The notes: generated by a model not told the origin, from the letters alone. A DNA stretch of 64,000 nt from Paraburkholderia sp. NMBU_R16 (GCF_013282575.1 NZ_JAAAYE010000004.1:62001-126000), one strand, 5' to 3'. Numbered from the stretch's first letter, positions 37,129-46,834 are shown. Made by a program: numbers and translations.

Positions 37129-39825
37129 ATGTCCGCTGTGCCCGACGAAGTCATGAAGTATGTCGCCGCCGATAAAGACGACGATCCCCAGGAAACAGGC
37201 GAATGGCTCGAAGCGCTCGAAGGCGTGATCTCCGCCGTCGGTCCTGACCGCGCGCACTACCTCATCGAAAAGCAGATCGAATTCGCGCGCGTGCATGGCG
37301 AACATCTGCCGTTCTCCGCGAACACCCCCTACATCAACACGATTCCCGTTGCCCGCCAGGCGAAGATCCCGGGCGACCAGGATATCGAGCATCGCATCCG
37401 TTCGTACACGCGCTGGAACGCCATTGCCATGGTGCTGCGCGCCGGCAAGGACACCAACGTCGGGGGCCATATCGCCTCGTTCGCCTCGGCCGCGACGCTC
37501 TACGATGTCGGCTTCAATCATTTCTGGCACGCGCCGTCCGAGAAGCACGGCGGCGACCTCGTCTTCGTACAGGGCCACTCGTCGCCCGGTATCTACTCGC
37601 GCGCATTCCTGTTGGGCCGTCTCACGCAGAAACAGCTCGACAACTTCCGTCAGGAAGTGGGCGGCGAGGGCATTTCCTCGTATCCGCACCCGTGGCTGAT
37701 GCCCGACTTCTGGCAGTTCCCGACGGTGTCGATGGGCCTCGGTCCGATCATGGCGATTTATCAGGCGCGCTTCATGAAGTATCTGCACGCGCGCGGTGTT
37801 GCCAATACGGATGGCCGCAAGGTCTGGGCGTTCCTGGGCGACGGCGAGACGGACGAGCCGGAATCGCTGGGCGCCATCGGCATGGCCGGCCGGGAGCGGC
37901 TCGACAATCTGGTCTTCGTCATCAACTGCAACCTGCAGCGTCTCGACGGTCCCGTACGCGGCAACGGCAAGATCATTCAAGAGCTCGAATCCGAGTTCCG
38001 CGGCGCCGGCTGGAATGTCATCAAGGTCGTCTGGGGCAGCCGCTGGGATGCGCTGTTCGCACGCGACAAGACGGGCGCGCTGATGCGCCGCATGATGGAA
38101 GTGGTCGACGGCGAATATCAGACGTACAAGTCCGAATCGGGCGCGTTCGTGCGCGAGCACTTCTTCAATACGCCCGAGCTGAAGGCGCTCGTCGCGGATT
38201 GGTCGGACGAGGACATCTGGAATCTCAATCGCGGCGGACACGACCCGCACAAGATTTATGCGGCGTTCGATGCGGCCACGAACACGAAGGGCCAGCCGAC
38301 CGTCATCCTCGCGAAGACGATCAAGGGCTATGGCATGGGCGAAGCCGGCCAGGCCATGAACATCACCCACCAGCAAAAGAAGATGCAGGTGGATCAGCTC
38401 AAGGCGTTCCGCGACCAGTTCCGCCTGCCGATCTCGGACGAAGAGATCGGCAATGTCCCGTATCTCACGTTCGAGGAAGGCTCGAAGGAACTCGAATACA
38501 TGCGTGCGCGACGGCAGGAACTCGGCGGTTACCTGCCGACGCGCCGCGAGAAAGCGCAACCGCTGCCGGTGCCGGCGCTGTCGGCATTCGAGCCGCTGCT
38601 CAAGGGCACGGGCGAAGGGCGCGAGATTTCGACGACGATGGCGTTCGTGCGGATTCTCAACATCCTGTTGAAGGACAAGGCGCTCGGCAAGCGCATCGTG
38701 CCGATCGTGCCGGACGAGTCGCGCACCTTCGGCATGGAGGGCCTGTTCCGCCAGATCGGCATCTGGAATCAGGACGGCCAGAAGTACGTGCCCGAAGACT
38801 CCGACCAGCTCATGTTCTACAAGGAATCGGAGACGGGCCAGATCCTGCAGGAAGGCATCAACGAAGCCGGCGGGATGTGCGACTGGATCGCGGCCGCGAC
38901 GTCGTACTCGACGCACGGCGAGATCATGGTGCCGTTCTACATCTTCTATTCGATGTTCGGCCTGCAGCGCATCGGCGACCTCGTCTGGGCCGCGGGCGAC
39001 ATGCGCTCGCGCGGCTTCCTGCTCGGCGGCACCGCCGGCCGCACGACGCTGAACGGCGAAGGCCTCCAGCACGAAGACGGCCATTCGCTGTTGTGGGCGT
39101 CGTCGGTGCCCAATTGCGTGACCTACGATCCGACGTTCGGCTACGAACTCGCCGTGATCATGCAAGACGGTCTGCGCCGCATGATGCAGGAACAGGAAGA
39201 CGTCTTCTACTACATTACGGTGATGAACGAGAACTACGAGCATCCAGCCCTGCCGCAGGGCGAGCACGTAGCCGAGCACATCATCAAGGGCCTGTACTCG
39301 TTGAAAAAGAGCGACGCTGCGGCCAAGGCACCGCGCGTGCAGTTGATGGGCGCGGGCACGATTCTCAATGAAGTCATCGCCGCTGCCGATCTGCTCAAGA
39401 ACGACTGGGGCGTCGCCGCCGATCTCTGGAGTGCGCCGAGCTTCACCGAGCTGGCCCGCGAGGGACAGGCCGTGGCGCGCTGGAACCTGCTGCATCCGAA
39501 CGAGCCGCGCAAGCTTTCGCACGTCGAGACGCTGCTCAAGGACGCACCGGGCCCCGTGGTCGCGTCGACCGATTACGTGCGGGCGCTGGCCGAACAGATC
39601 CGCGCCTATGTGCCGCAGCGCTATGTCGTGCTCGGCACGGACGGCTTCGGCCGCTCGGATACGCGCGAAAAGCTCCGTCACTTCTTCGAAGTCGATCGCT
39701 ACTGGGTCACCGTCGCGGCGCTCAACGCGCTTGCGGACGAAGGTACGATCGAGCGCAAGGTCGTAGCCGACGCGCTCGCCAAGTACCAGCTCGACCCGAA
39801 CAAACCCAACCCGATGACCGTTTAA
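37129..39825 (+). CDS. aceE: Pyruvate dehydrogenase E1 component (homodimeric type)
   Basis: Thiamine-diphosphate-dependent decarboxylation of pyruvate and reductive acetylation of lipoyl-E2. It has 898 residues, the homodimeric AceE type of gamma/betaproteobacteria. Landmarks are WNAIAMVLRA (his-containing GGHIASFASAATLYDVGFNHFW nearby), the ThDP-binding GDGETDEPESLG...NCNLQ segment, and GTAGRTTLNGEGLQHEDGHS in the second half. The RBS CAGGAGA is strong. It starts the operon aceE-aceF-lpdA; the divergent neighbour is the sensor kinase. Confidence 0.98.
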   Translation: MSAVPDEVMKYVAADKDDDPQETGEWLEALEGVISAVGPDRAHYLIEKQIEFARVHGEHLPFSANTPYINTIPVARQAKIPGDQDIEHRIRSYTRWNAIAMVLRAGKDTNVGGHIASFASAATLYDVGFNHFWHAPSEKHGGDLVFVQGHSSPGIYSRAFLLGRLTQKQLDNFRQEVGGEGISSYPHPWLMPDFWQFPTVSMGLGPIMAIYQARFMKYLHARGVANTDGRKVWAFLGDGETDEPESLGAIGMAGRERLDNLVFVINCNLQRLDGPVRGNGKIIQELESEFRGAGWNVIKVVWGSRWDALFARDKTGALMRRMMEVVDGEYQTYKSESGAFVREHFFNTPELKALVADWSDEDIWNLNRGGHDPHKIYAAFDAATNTKGQPTVILAKTIKGYGMGEAGQAMNITHQQKKMQVDQLKAFRDQFRLPISDEEIGNVPYLTFEEGSKELEYMRARRQELGGYLPTRREKAQPLPVPALSAFEPLLKGTGEGREISTTMAFVRILNILLKDKALGKRIVPIVPDESRTFGMEGLFRQIGIWNQDGQKYVPEDSDQLMFYKESETGQILQEGINEAGGMCDWIAAATSYSTHGEIMVPFYIFYSMFGLQRIGDLVWAAGDMRSRGFLLGGTAGRTTLNGEGLQHEDGHSLLWASSVPNCVTYDPTFGYELAVIMQDGLRRMMQEQEDVFYYITVMNENYEHPALPQGEHVAEHIIKGLYSLKKSDAAAKAPRVQLMGAGTILNEVIAAADLLKNDWGVAADLWSAPSFTELAREGQAVARWNLLHPNEPRKLSHVETLLKDAPGPVVASTDYVRALAEQIRAYVPQRYVVLGTDGFGRSDTREKLRHFFEVDRYWVTVAALNALADEGTIERKVVADALAKYQLDPNKPNPMTV

Positions 39826-39849
39826 GGCATCGCCAACGCGCGCGCCCCA

Positions 39850-39888
39850 AGCCCGCCTGCCGCGCCAATGCGGCGGGCAGGCTCGCGA
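39850..39888 (+). other. Intercistronic hairpin between aceE and aceF
   Basis: GCCGC...GCGGC inner stem with complementary flanks GCCCGCCT / GGGCAGGC (39850-39888) forms a strong GC hairpin. No T-tract follows, so it is more likely an mRNA processing or stability element than a terminator. Confidence 0.45.
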
Positions 39889-39907
39889 GCCCTGGAGACA
39901 CCAACAA

Positions 39908-41569
39908 ATGAGTGAAGCGATCGAAGTCAAGGTGCCGGACATCGGCGATTTCAAGGACATCCCCGTCATCGATATCCTGGTGAAGCCGGGCGATGCCGTC
40001 GAGAAGGAGCAGTCTCTCATCACGCTCGAATCGGACAAGGCGACGATGGACGTGCCGAGCCCCGCGGCGGGCACGGTCAAGGAGATCAAGGTGAAGCAAG
40101 GCGACCCCGTGTCCGAAGGCACGTTGATCGTCGTGCTAGAAGGCGGGGGCGCTCCGGCCGCCGCGAAACCTGCCCAGGGCAACGGTGCGGCGGCGCCTGC
40201 CGCGGCACCGGCCGCGCCGGCTCGAGCTGCCGCGCCCGCGGCGGCAGGCGGCCAGCAGGAAGTCAAGGTTCCCGATATCGGCGATTACGAAGACGTGCCG
40301 GTCATCGAGATCGCCGTCAAGGTAGGGGACCGCGTCGAGAAGGAGCAGTCTCTCATCACGCTCGAGTCGGACAAGGCGACGATGGATGTGCCGAGCCCGG
40401 CCGCCGGCGTGGTGAAGGCGATCAACGTCAAAGTCGGCGATACGGTGTCCGAGGGCGTCGTGATCCTCACGCTCGAATCGGAGGGCGGCGCCGCTGCGGC
40501 GGCACCGGCTGCGCAGCCGGCCGCGCCTGAGCCGAAGAACGTCGAGCCGCTCGATTCGCCGCGTCCCGCGGGGCCGCAAAGCGTGCCGGCGCACCCGTCG
40601 GCACTTGCGCAGGCGCCGTCGATCCCGGCCGGCGAAGGCGGTTCGCGTCAACCGAGTCACGCATCGCCGTCGGTGCGCAAGTTCGCGCGCGAACTCGGCG
40701 TGGATGTGGCGCAGGTGCGCGGCAGCGGACCGAAGGGGCGCATTACGCAGGACGACGTCACGGCTTTCGTGAAGGGCGTCATGACGGGGCAGCGCGCCCC
40801 CACGGGCGCCGCGGCGCCTGCCGCGGGCGGCAGCGAACTCGGCTTGTTGCCGTGGCCGAAGATCGACTTCACGAAGTTCGGCCCGATCGAGCCGAAGCCG
40901 CTTTCGCGCATCAAGAAGATCTCGGGCGCGAACCTGCATCGCAACTGGGTGATGATCCCGCACGTCACGAACAACGACGAAGCCGATATCACCGAGCTCG
41001 AGGCGCTGCGCGTCACGCTGAACAAGGAAAACGAAAAGGCCGGCGTCAAGATCACGATGCTCGCTTTCGTCATCAAAGCCGTAGTTTCGGCGCTGAGGAA
41101 GTTCCCGACGTTCAATGCGAGTCTCGACGGCGACACGCTGGTCTTCAAACAGTACTACCACGTCGGGTTTGCCGCGGACACGCCGAACGGCCTCGTCGTT
41201 CCCGTCATTCGCGACGCCGACAAGAAGGGCTTGATCGAGATCGCCAAGGAAATGGCGGAGCTTTCCAAACTTGCGCGCGAAGGCAAGCTCAAGCCGGATC
41301 AGATGCAAGGCGGGTGCTTCTCGATTTCGTCGCTGGGCGGTATCGGCGGCACGCACTTCACGCCGATCATCAACGCCCCCGAGGTAGCCATTCTCGGCCT
41401 GTCGCGCGGTGCGATGAAGCCCGTTTGGGACGGCAAGCAATTCGTGCCGCGCCTGACGCTGCCGCTCTCGCTGTCGTATGACCATCGCGTCATCGACGGC
41501 GCCGAAGCAGCGCGCTTCAACGCCTATCTTTGCGCGCTGCTCGCCGATTTCCGGCGCGTGATCCTGTGA
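39908..41569 (+). CDS. aceF: Dihydrolipoamide acetyltransferase (E2 of pyruvate dehydrogenase)
   Basis: Core of the PDH complex, transferring acetyl groups to CoA. It has 553 residues. Two lipoyl domains occur in series (about 1-80 and 120-200), each with the lipoyl-lysine motif ESDKATMDVPSPAAG, joined by Ala/Pro-rich flexible linkers. A peripheral subunit-binding domain (SPSVRKFARELGVDVAQVRG) precedes the catalytic domain, which ends with the active-site SYDHRVIDGAEAARF. The start at 39908 follows the linker after aceE by 82 bp with GGAGA upstream. Confidence 0.98.
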   Translation: MSEAIEVKVPDIGDFKDIPVIDILVKPGDAVEKEQSLITLESDKATMDVPSPAAGTVKEIKVKQGDPVSEGTLIVVLEGGGAPAAAKPAQGNGAAAPAAAPAAPARAAAPAAAGGQQEVKVPDIGDYEDVPVIEIAVKVGDRVEKEQSLITLESDKATMDVPSPAAGVVKAINVKVGDTVSEGVVILTLESEGGAAAAAPAAQPAAPEPKNVEPLDSPRPAGPQSVPAHPSALAQAPSIPAGEGGSRQPSHASPSVRKFARELGVDVAQVRGSGPKGRITQDDVTAFVKGVMTGQRAPTGAAAPAAGGSELGLLPWPKIDFTKFGPIEPKPLSRIKKISGANLHRNWVMIPHVTNNDEADITELEALRVTLNKENEKAGVKITMLAFVIKAVVSALRKFPTFNASLDGDTLVFKQYYHVGFAADTPNGLVVPVIRDADKKGLIEIAKEMAELSKLAREGKLKPDQMQGGCFSISSLGGIGGTHFTPIINAPEVAILGLSRGAMKPVWDGKQFVPRLTLPLSLSYDHRVIDGAEAARFNAYLCALLADFRRVIL

Positions 41570-41598
41570 CTGTCGACGCTAACAAGAAGGGGACGTGA

Positions 41599-43377
41599 AT
41601 GAGTCTCGTCGAAGTAAAAGTGCCGGATATCGGCGACTTCAAGGACGTCGATGTCATCGAGGTCAATATCAAGCCGGGCGATGTCATCGAAAAGGAGCAA
41701 TCGCTATTGACGCTGGAGTCGGACAAGGCGTCGATGGAAGTGCCGAGCGACACGGCCGGCACCGTGAAGGAAGTGCGGATCAAGGCGGGCGATAAGGTTT
41801 CGCAAGGCACGGTCATCGCGCTCGTCGAAGCGCAAGAGGGCGCGGCCGCGAAGCCGGCCGCGGCGGCCAGTGCGCCGGCGGCTGCATCGGCACCCGCAGC
41901 CTCACCCGCACCCGCGAAAGCGGCCCCCGCGGCTGCGCCGCAGGCCGCGAGCTATGGCGGCGGTGCCGACATCGAGTGCGACATGCTCGTGCTCGGCGCG
42001 GGCCCCGGCGGCTATTCCGCCGCGTTCCGCAGCGCCGATCTCGGCATGAAGACGGTGCTCGTCGAGCGCTATTCGACGCTCGGCGGCGTCTGTCTGAACG
42101 TCGGTTGCATTCCGTCGAAGGCGCTGCTGCATACGGCGCTCATTACCGACGAGGTGGCCGCGCTCGCGGCGCACGGGATCACGTTCGGTGCGCCGCAGAT
42201 CGATCTCGACAAGCTGCGCGGATTCAAATCGGGCGTCGTCAAGAAATTGACCACGGGCCTGGCCGGCATGGCGAAGGCGCGCAAGGTCGAGGTCGTCACC
42301 GGCGTCGGCACGTTTGCCGATCCGCATCATATGGAAGTGCAGACCGAAGGCGGCAAGAAGGTCGTCAAGTTCAAGCAAGCCATCGTCGCGGCGGGCTCGC
42401 AGGCGGTGAAGCTGCCGTTCATGCCCGAGGATCCGCGTGTCGTGGACTCGACCGGGGCACTCGAGCTGCGCCAGATTCCCCAGCGCATGCTTGTCATCGG
42501 CGGCGGCATCATCGGTCTGGAAATGGCGACGGTCTACGCCACGCTCGGCGCGAAGATCGATGTCGTCGAAATGCTCGATGGCCTCATGATGGGCGCCGAT
42601 CGCGATCTCGTGAAAGTCTGGGAGAAGTACAGCGGCAAGCACTTCGCCAACATCATGCTGAAGACGAAGACGACGGCTGCCGAGGCCAAGCCCGACGGCA
42701 TCTATGTGAAGTTCGAAGGGGAGAAGGCGCCGGCCGAGCCGCAGCGTTACGATCTCGTGCTCGTGGCGGTCGGCCGCAGTCCCAACGGCAAGAAGATCGG
42801 TGCCGAGAAAGCCGGCATTGCCGTCACCGACCGCGGCTTCATCGACGTCGACAAGCAGATGCGCACGAACGTACCGCACATCTTTGCGATCGGCGACATC
42901 GTCGGGCAGCCGATGCTTGCGCACAAGGCCGTGCATGAGGGCCACGTTGCGGCCGAGGCCGCGCACGGCGAGAAGGCGTACTTCGATGCGATACAGATTC
43001 CGTCGGTGGCTTATACCGATCCGGAAGTGGCTTGGGCGGGCAAGACCGAAGACCAGTGCAAGGCCGAGGGCATCAAATACGGCAAGGCGGTCTTCCCGTG
43101 GGCCGCTTCGGGGCGCGCCATCGCGAACGGCCGCGACGAGGGCTTCACGAAGCTGATCTTCGACGAGGCGACGCATCGCGTGATCGGCGGGGGTATCGTC
43201 GGCCTCAACGCGGGCGACCTCATCAGTGAGGTGTGCCTTGCGATCGAGATGGGGGCCGATGCGACCGATATCGGGCGGACGATTCACCCGCACCCGACGC
43301 TTGGCGAATCGATCGGGATGGCCGCCGAGCTCTACGAGGGTGTCTGCACCGACTTGCCCCCGCAAAAGAAGAAGTAA
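41599..43377 (+). CDS. lpdA: Dihydrolipoamide dehydrogenase (E3) with an N-terminal lipoyl domain
   Basis: FAD enzyme that reoxidises dihydrolipoamide, reducing NAD+. At 592 residues it is about 120 longer than E. coli Lpd because of an N-terminal lipoyl domain (ESDKASMEVPSDTAG) and an Ala/Pro linker, a known arrangement in Burkholderia, Ralstonia and Neisseria. FAD-binding GAGPGGYSAAFRSADLG, redox-active CLNVGCIPSK, NAD-binding VIGGGIIGLEMATVYATLG and the C-terminal HPHPTLGES with catalytic His-Glu are visible. Third gene of the PDH operon, 29 bp after aceF. A strong terminator follows. Confidence 0.98.
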   Translation: MSLVEVKVPDIGDFKDVDVIEVNIKPGDVIEKEQSLLTLESDKASMEVPSDTAGTVKEVRIKAGDKVSQGTVIALVEAQEGAAAKPAAAASAPAAASAPAASPAPAKAAPAAAPQAASYGGGADIECDMLVLGAGPGGYSAAFRSADLGMKTVLVERYSTLGGVCLNVGCIPSKALLHTALITDEVAALAAHGITFGAPQIDLDKLRGFKSGVVKKLTTGLAGMAKARKVEVVTGVGTFADPHHMEVQTEGGKKVVKFKQAIVAAGSQAVKLPFMPEDPRVVDSTGALELRQIPQRMLVIGGGIIGLEMATVYATLGAKIDVVEMLDGLMMGADRDLVKVWEKYSGKHFANIMLKTKTTAAEAKPDGIYVKFEGEKAPAEPQRYDLVLVAVGRSPNGKKIGAEKAGIAVTDRGFIDVDKQMRTNVPHIFAIGDIVGQPMLAHKAVHEGHVAAEAAHGEKAYFDAIQIPSVAYTDPEVAWAGKTEDQCKAEGIKYGKAVFPWAASGRAIANGRDEGFTKLIFDEATHRVIGGGIVGLNAGDLISEVCLAIEMGADATDIGRTIHPHPTLGESIGMAAELYEGVCTDLPPQKKK

Positions 43378-43462
43378 TGGACGAAAGCGTTCGGTACCCG
43401 AGGGGGCCGAACGCTCGACGATGTCCGCTGGCATGTGAGCAGCCGGGCCGCGCTGAAAATAA

Positions 43463-43497
43463 AAACGGCGCGCTCCTTTCGGGAGCGCGCCGTTTCG
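43463..43497. terminator. Bidirectional terminator between lpdA and phaP
   Basis: Fourteen-bp perfect stem: AAACGGCGCGCTCC (43463-43476) / GGAGCGCGCCGTTT (43482-43495) around a 5-nt loop. A-rich on one side and T-rich on the other, so it can serve both converging transcripts. Confidence 0.92.
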
Positions 43498-43522
43498 TTG
43501 TTGCTGCTACGGGTGAGAAAGC

Positions 43523-44104
43523 TTAGGCAGCCGTCTTCTTCGTAGCGGCCGCACGCGAAGCTTGCGAGGCGGCTTGCTGAGCGGCCTTCGTCGCGGCCGT
43601 AGCGGCGGCGTTGAAGTTGCTTTCGGCGATTTCGACGGCTTGCTTCGTTGCCTTGTGGACCGTTTCGTACGTCGTATTGGCAGCCGTGATGGCCGACTTC
43701 ATGACAGCAACAGCCGTTTCGGAACCAGCCGGCGCGTTCTTGGCGACGTTGTCGACGAGCGCTTGCACCTTGCGGTTCTGCTCTTCGTACTGGGCTTCCG
43801 CCACGCGGGCGAACTCGGCTTGCGTGGCCGAGGCGATTTCATACAGATGGCGGCCATACGACAGCACCTTCTCGGCCACCGGCTGCGCCAGCGAGGCTTG
43901 CAGCGCGAGCAGTTCTTGCGCGTCCTTCACCGACAGCGCGCGTTGCGCGTTTTCCTGGCTTTCCGCGAGCGTCGACTTCACGACTTGCAGGTTCAGTTCG
44001 ACCAGTTTCTCCACACCTTCGAACGCCTTGTTCGTCAAGCCGAAAAGGGCTTCGAAATTGGCTTTCTGTGCTGCGGCGAATTGCTCGGGGGTCAACAGAG
44101 TCAT
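43523..44104 (-). CDS. phaP: Phasin family protein (PHA granule-associated)
   Basis: Coats polyhydroxyalkanoate granules. It has 193 residues. N-terminal [20 protein letters not shown] and [22 protein letters not shown] are diagnostic of the Burkholderia/Ralstonia phasin family (quoted in parts). The rest is amphipathic helix with an Ala/Thr/Gln/Lys-rich tail ([16 protein letters not shown]-like). It is a single gene convergent with lpdA, with its own strong promoter about 120 bp upstream. No PHA synthase genes are in the window. Confidence 0.94.
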   Translation of the reverse strand: MTLLTPEQFAAAQKANFEALFGLTNKAFEGVEKLVELNLQVVKSTLAESQENAQRALSVKDAQELLALQASLAQPVAEKVLSYGRHLYEIASATQAEFARVAEAQYEEQNRKVQALVDNVAKNAPAGSETAVAVMKSAITAANTTYETVHKATKQAVEIAESNFNAAATAATKAAQQAASQASRAAATKKTAA

Positions 44105-44215
44105 GTTTTATGCTCCTGAAAAACGACCCGTCTCTCGCGGATCGCGTAGGTTAATGGCACGGCTTCGGAATGTATCGCGTCGTATGCTCGACGCGTATTG
44201 TGCGTCGCAACATCA

Positions 44216-44270
44216 GAGCCTATTTTAGGCTCGCCCGCCCAAATGTCAAGTGCAATTTGGTGCAATGCAC
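44216..44270 (-). promoter_or_regulatory. phaP promoter with palindromic operator candidates
   Basis: On the minus strand TTGACA (44244-44249) and TAAAAT (44222-44227) are 16 bases apart, a near-ideal sigma-70 promoter. A perfect palindrome GAGCCTA-N3-TAGGCTC (44216-44232) covers the -10. A second palindrome, GTGCA-N1-TGCAC (44260-44270), lies just upstream of the -35 together with another TGCAA half. By analogy with other phasin genes these could be PhaR repressor sites, which is inference. Confidence 0.65.
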
Positions 44271-44715
44271 AATGTAAAGGTTTCCGCAGCGAAACAACGG
44301 CTTACGGCGGACGACGGACGGCTCCGTGTGGCGTCCAGGTACGACGATTGCTGCGGCGCGCGCGCATGACGCATTGCCGTGACAGCGGCGTTGCAAATTC
44401 ATAAAAAGGGTGTCAACGCAGCGTCCCTCGCGCGCGTTATCTGATCTGCTCCACGGTTAGCTGCGGTCTGCGGCGCGGAAGCGGTGTGTGCAAAGGGTGC
44501 GAACCTTTTCGGCCCCGCTTCGGTCCCATACACGTTTCGTCGCTCGAATGCCGGTATTTTCCCGACGTTTCGCTTAAGTTTGCGCGAGGCGCGCCGATAT
44601 GTGGGTATGGCCCTACTGCTCGGCGCCGACTTGTCGCAATATACAAGCATCGATGCCGTTCGCCTCGTGCAGCTAGCTACAAATTGCTTCAAAGACCGAC
44701 GATAAGTGCTTCTGA

Positions 44716-44744
44716 TTGCTAATTTTTAGTAGCTTTACTACACT
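44716..44744 (+). promoter_or_regulatory. Candidate pbpG promoter
   Basis: TTGCTA (44716-44721), 17 bases, TACACT (44739-44744). The predicted start of transcription lies about 40 bp before the ATG at 44791. Confidence 0.6.
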
Positions 44745-44790
44745 TGCCGTCAACGCTTCGTCTCTCGCCACCTCCGCATCAAGAACACCA

Positions 44791-45945
44791 ATGAAAACCG
44801 CACTGTTTTCGTCGCTCAAAGTGAGGCACGGCGTGGCGCTTACGAGAGTCGTCTCGGTCACCGCAACCCTGCTTGCCGCCGCGATTTTCGCGGCTCCCAT
44901 CGACGCGCTCGCAGCGTCGGGTTCGACCGATGCGGCTTCGTCCAAGCCCGCAGCCACCAAAGCACATTCCTCCAGAAAAGCCGTCAAGCAAGCCGTCCGA
45001 ACGGAGAAGGCGGCCGCAGCGCCCGACGAGCGCTCGCGTAAAAAGCGCGTCTCGTACACGCTGCGCACGCGCGGCCGTCACGGCGCAATGCATAAGATTG
45101 CGTTCGAGCCGCGCTCGCCGGTGGCGGGTCAGCCGTTCGGGCTGCAGGAAGGCCCCGAGGGCCTCGCGTTGCGTTCGAACGTCGCTTATGTCATCGATCA
45201 GAACACGTCCGAAGCGCTTTTCGACAAGAATTCGCATTCCGTCGTGCCGATCGCTTCGATCACGAAGCTGATGACGGCCATGGTGGTGCTCGATGCCAAC
45301 CTGCCGCTGACGGATTTGCTCGAAGTGACCGACGAAGATCGCGATCTGGAAAAACACACGGGCTCGCGTCTTTCCGTCGGCTCGGTGCTTTCGCGTGAAG
45401 ACATGCTGCACATTGCGCTGATGGCATCGGAAAACCGTGCAGCCGCGGCGCTCTCGCGCTATTTCCCGGGCGGGCGTCCGGCGTTCATCGCCGCGATGAA
45501 TGCGAAGGCCAAGGCGCTCGGCATGGCCGATACCCACTTCGAGAATCCGACGGGTCTGACGAGCCGCAACGTCTCGACGGCGCGCGACCTCGTGAAGATG
45601 GTCGATGCCGCGTATCAGTATCCGCTCATTCGGAAGTTCTCGACCGACCGCAGCTACACCGTCGATACGGGCAGGCGCGAGATTGCTTATAACAGTACGA
45701 ACGCGCTCGTGCGTAGCGCGAAGTCGAACTGGGAGATCGGTCTGCAGAAAACCGGCTTCATCAACGAGGCGGGCGAATGCCTCGTCATGCAGGCGACGAT
45801 CCAGGGTCGGCCCATCATCATGGTGCTGCTCGATTCGGCCGGCAAGTACTCGCGGTTTGCCGATGCGGCGCGCTTGCGCACGTGGCTCGATAACGGCGGC
45901 GATCAGCGTATCACGAGCGCCGACACGGGCGGGCACGGCACCTGA
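44791..45945 (+). CDS. pbpG: D-alanyl-D-alanine endopeptidase / carboxypeptidase (PBP7 type)
   Basis: Periplasmic penicillin-binding protein cleaving peptidoglycan cross-links. It has 384 residues. An N-terminal signal sequence (VVSVTATLLAAAIFAAPIDALA, likely cut at ALA/AS) is followed by a Lys/Ala/Ser-rich basic linker (about 45-95) and the S11 catalytic domain. The three penicillin-binding motifs are SITK, SEN (MASENRAA) and KTG (LQKTGFIN). The lack of a long C-terminal domain or amphipathic anchor fits PbpG rather than DacA. Start at 44791 (MKTALFSSLKVR), downstream of a good promoter; the frame further upstream overlaps that promoter. Confidence 0.93.
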   Translation: MKTALFSSLKVRHGVALTRVVSVTATLLAAAIFAAPIDALAASGSTDAASSKPAATKAHSSRKAVKQAVRTEKAAAAPDERSRKKRVSYTLRTRGRHGAMHKIAFEPRSPVAGQPFGLQEGPEGLALRSNVAYVIDQNTSEALFDKNSHSVVPIASITKLMTAMVVLDANLPLTDLLEVTDEDRDLEKHTGSRLSVGSVLSREDMLHIALMASENRAAAALSRYFPGGRPAFIAAMNAKAKALGMADTHFENPTGLTSRNVSTARDLVKMVDAAYQYPLIRKFSTDRSYTVDTGRREIAYNSTNALVRSAKSNWEIGLQKTGFINEAGECLVMQATIQGRPIIMVLLDSAGKYSRFADAARLRTWLDNGGDQRITSADTGGHGT

Positions 45946-45975
45946 GCGCCGGTTTCTGGTGTAGTGATAAAGCAC

Positions 45976-46000
45976 AAAGCCCCGCGTTCGCGGGGCTTTT
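45976..46000. terminator. Terminator after pbpG
   Basis: AAAGCCCCGCG (45976-45986) pairs with CGCGGGGCTTT (45989-45999), followed by TTTG; A-tract on the other side suits the converging iclR transcript as well. Confidence 0.9.
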
Positions 46001-46027
46001 GCTTGGGTGCGCCGTTCGCCTCTTTCC

Positions 46028-46834
46028 TCAGGCGGTTTTCGCCTTTGCGCCTTCGGTCGCTGCTTCGGGGCGGTAACCGAGGGCTTCCGAGATGACGAGC
46101 GCCGTGCGGCTCAGATGGCTGAGCCAGGCATCCTGGAGCCGGTCCGCCGGTGCCGACAGCGACAGGCCCGCGACGAGCTTGCCCGTATCGTCGTAGATTC
46201 CGGCGGCGATGCAGCGTACGCCGAGTTCCAGCTCCTCGTTATCGCGCGCGCACGCTTGCTGGCGAACCTGCATCAGTTCCCGCTCGAGCCGAGCCAGATC
46301 GGTGATGCTGTTCTGGGTATGGCCCGACAGGCCGGTGCGCGTGGCATAGGCGCGCACGCGCGCAGCCTCGTCGACGGCGAGGAAAAGCTTGCCGACCGAC
46401 GTCAGGTGCAGCGGTGCGCGCCCGCCGATCGCCCGGACCACTTGCATGCCCGAGCGCTCCGAATACGCACGTTCGATATAGACGATCTCGTCTCCCTGCC
46501 GGACGGACAGATTGACGGTCTGTCCCGTGAGGCGGTGCAGTTCCCGCATCGGCATCAGCGCCGCATCGCGCACCGACAGCCTCGCCTTGACCAGATTGCC
46601 GAGTTCGAGCAGCCGCATGCCCAGCCGGTAGGTGCCCGGGTCCGAGCGATCGACGAGCCGGCACGTGACCATATCGTTGAGGATGCGGTGTGCCGTGGAC
46701 GGGTGGAGCTCCGTCCGAATCGCCAGCTCCTTGAGGCTGACCGGGTCGCTATGCGCGGCCAACGCGTCGAGCAGTCGCATCATTCGCTCGATCACCTGGA
46801 TCGATGTCTTGGAGTCCTGATTCGTATCGCTCAT
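46028..46834 (-). CDS. IclR-family transcriptional regulator
   Basis: A 268-residue regulator with an N-terminal winged HTH (VSLKELAIRTELHPSTAHRILNDM) and the C-terminal effector-binding GAF-like domain (LTGQTVNLSVRQGDEIVYIER, SVGKLFLA, GVRCIAAGIYDDTGKLVAGLSLS). The start at 46834 (MSDTNQDSKTSIQV) is chosen; upstream codons would cross the promoter region. It is divergent from lutA-lutB, so lactate or a related metabolite is a plausible effector. The C-terminal tail is Ala/Lys-rich. Confidence 0.93.
   Translation of the reverse strand: MSDTNQDSKTSIQVIERMMRLLDALAAHSDPVSLKELAIRTELHPSTAHRILNDMVTCRLVDRSDPGTYRLGMRLLELGNLVKARLSVRDAALMPMRELHRLTGQTVNLSVRQGDEIVYIERAYSERSGMQVVRAIGGRAPLHLTSVGKLFLAVDEAARVRAYATRTGLSGHTQNSITDLARLERELMQVRQQACARDNEELELGVRCIAAGIYDDTGKLVAGLSLSAPADRLQDAWLSHLSRTALVISEALGYRPEAATEGAKAKTA

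Larger units (their letters stand above)
44105..44790. other. Long intergenic region between phaP and pbpG
   Basis: 686 bp with no convincing gene; short open frames lack RBS and family resemblance. The left part holds the phaP promoter (minus strand, 44222-44249) and the right part the pbpG promoter (44716-44744). A CTTGT-N8-ACAAG inverted repeat lies at 44630-44647. The middle (44290-44620) shows nothing I can interpret. Confidence 0.55.

Noticed and set aside
36856-40266. Open frame of 1136 codons on the minus strand
   Set aside because: Antisense to aceE and aceF, with Arg/His/Asp-rich composition typical of a shadow frame in GC-rich DNA; the plus-strand genes are certain.
44484-44705. 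Short plus-strand frames in the phaP-pbpG gap
   Set aside because: No RBS, no family resemblance, and overlapping frames of similar length; the region is better read as regulatory.
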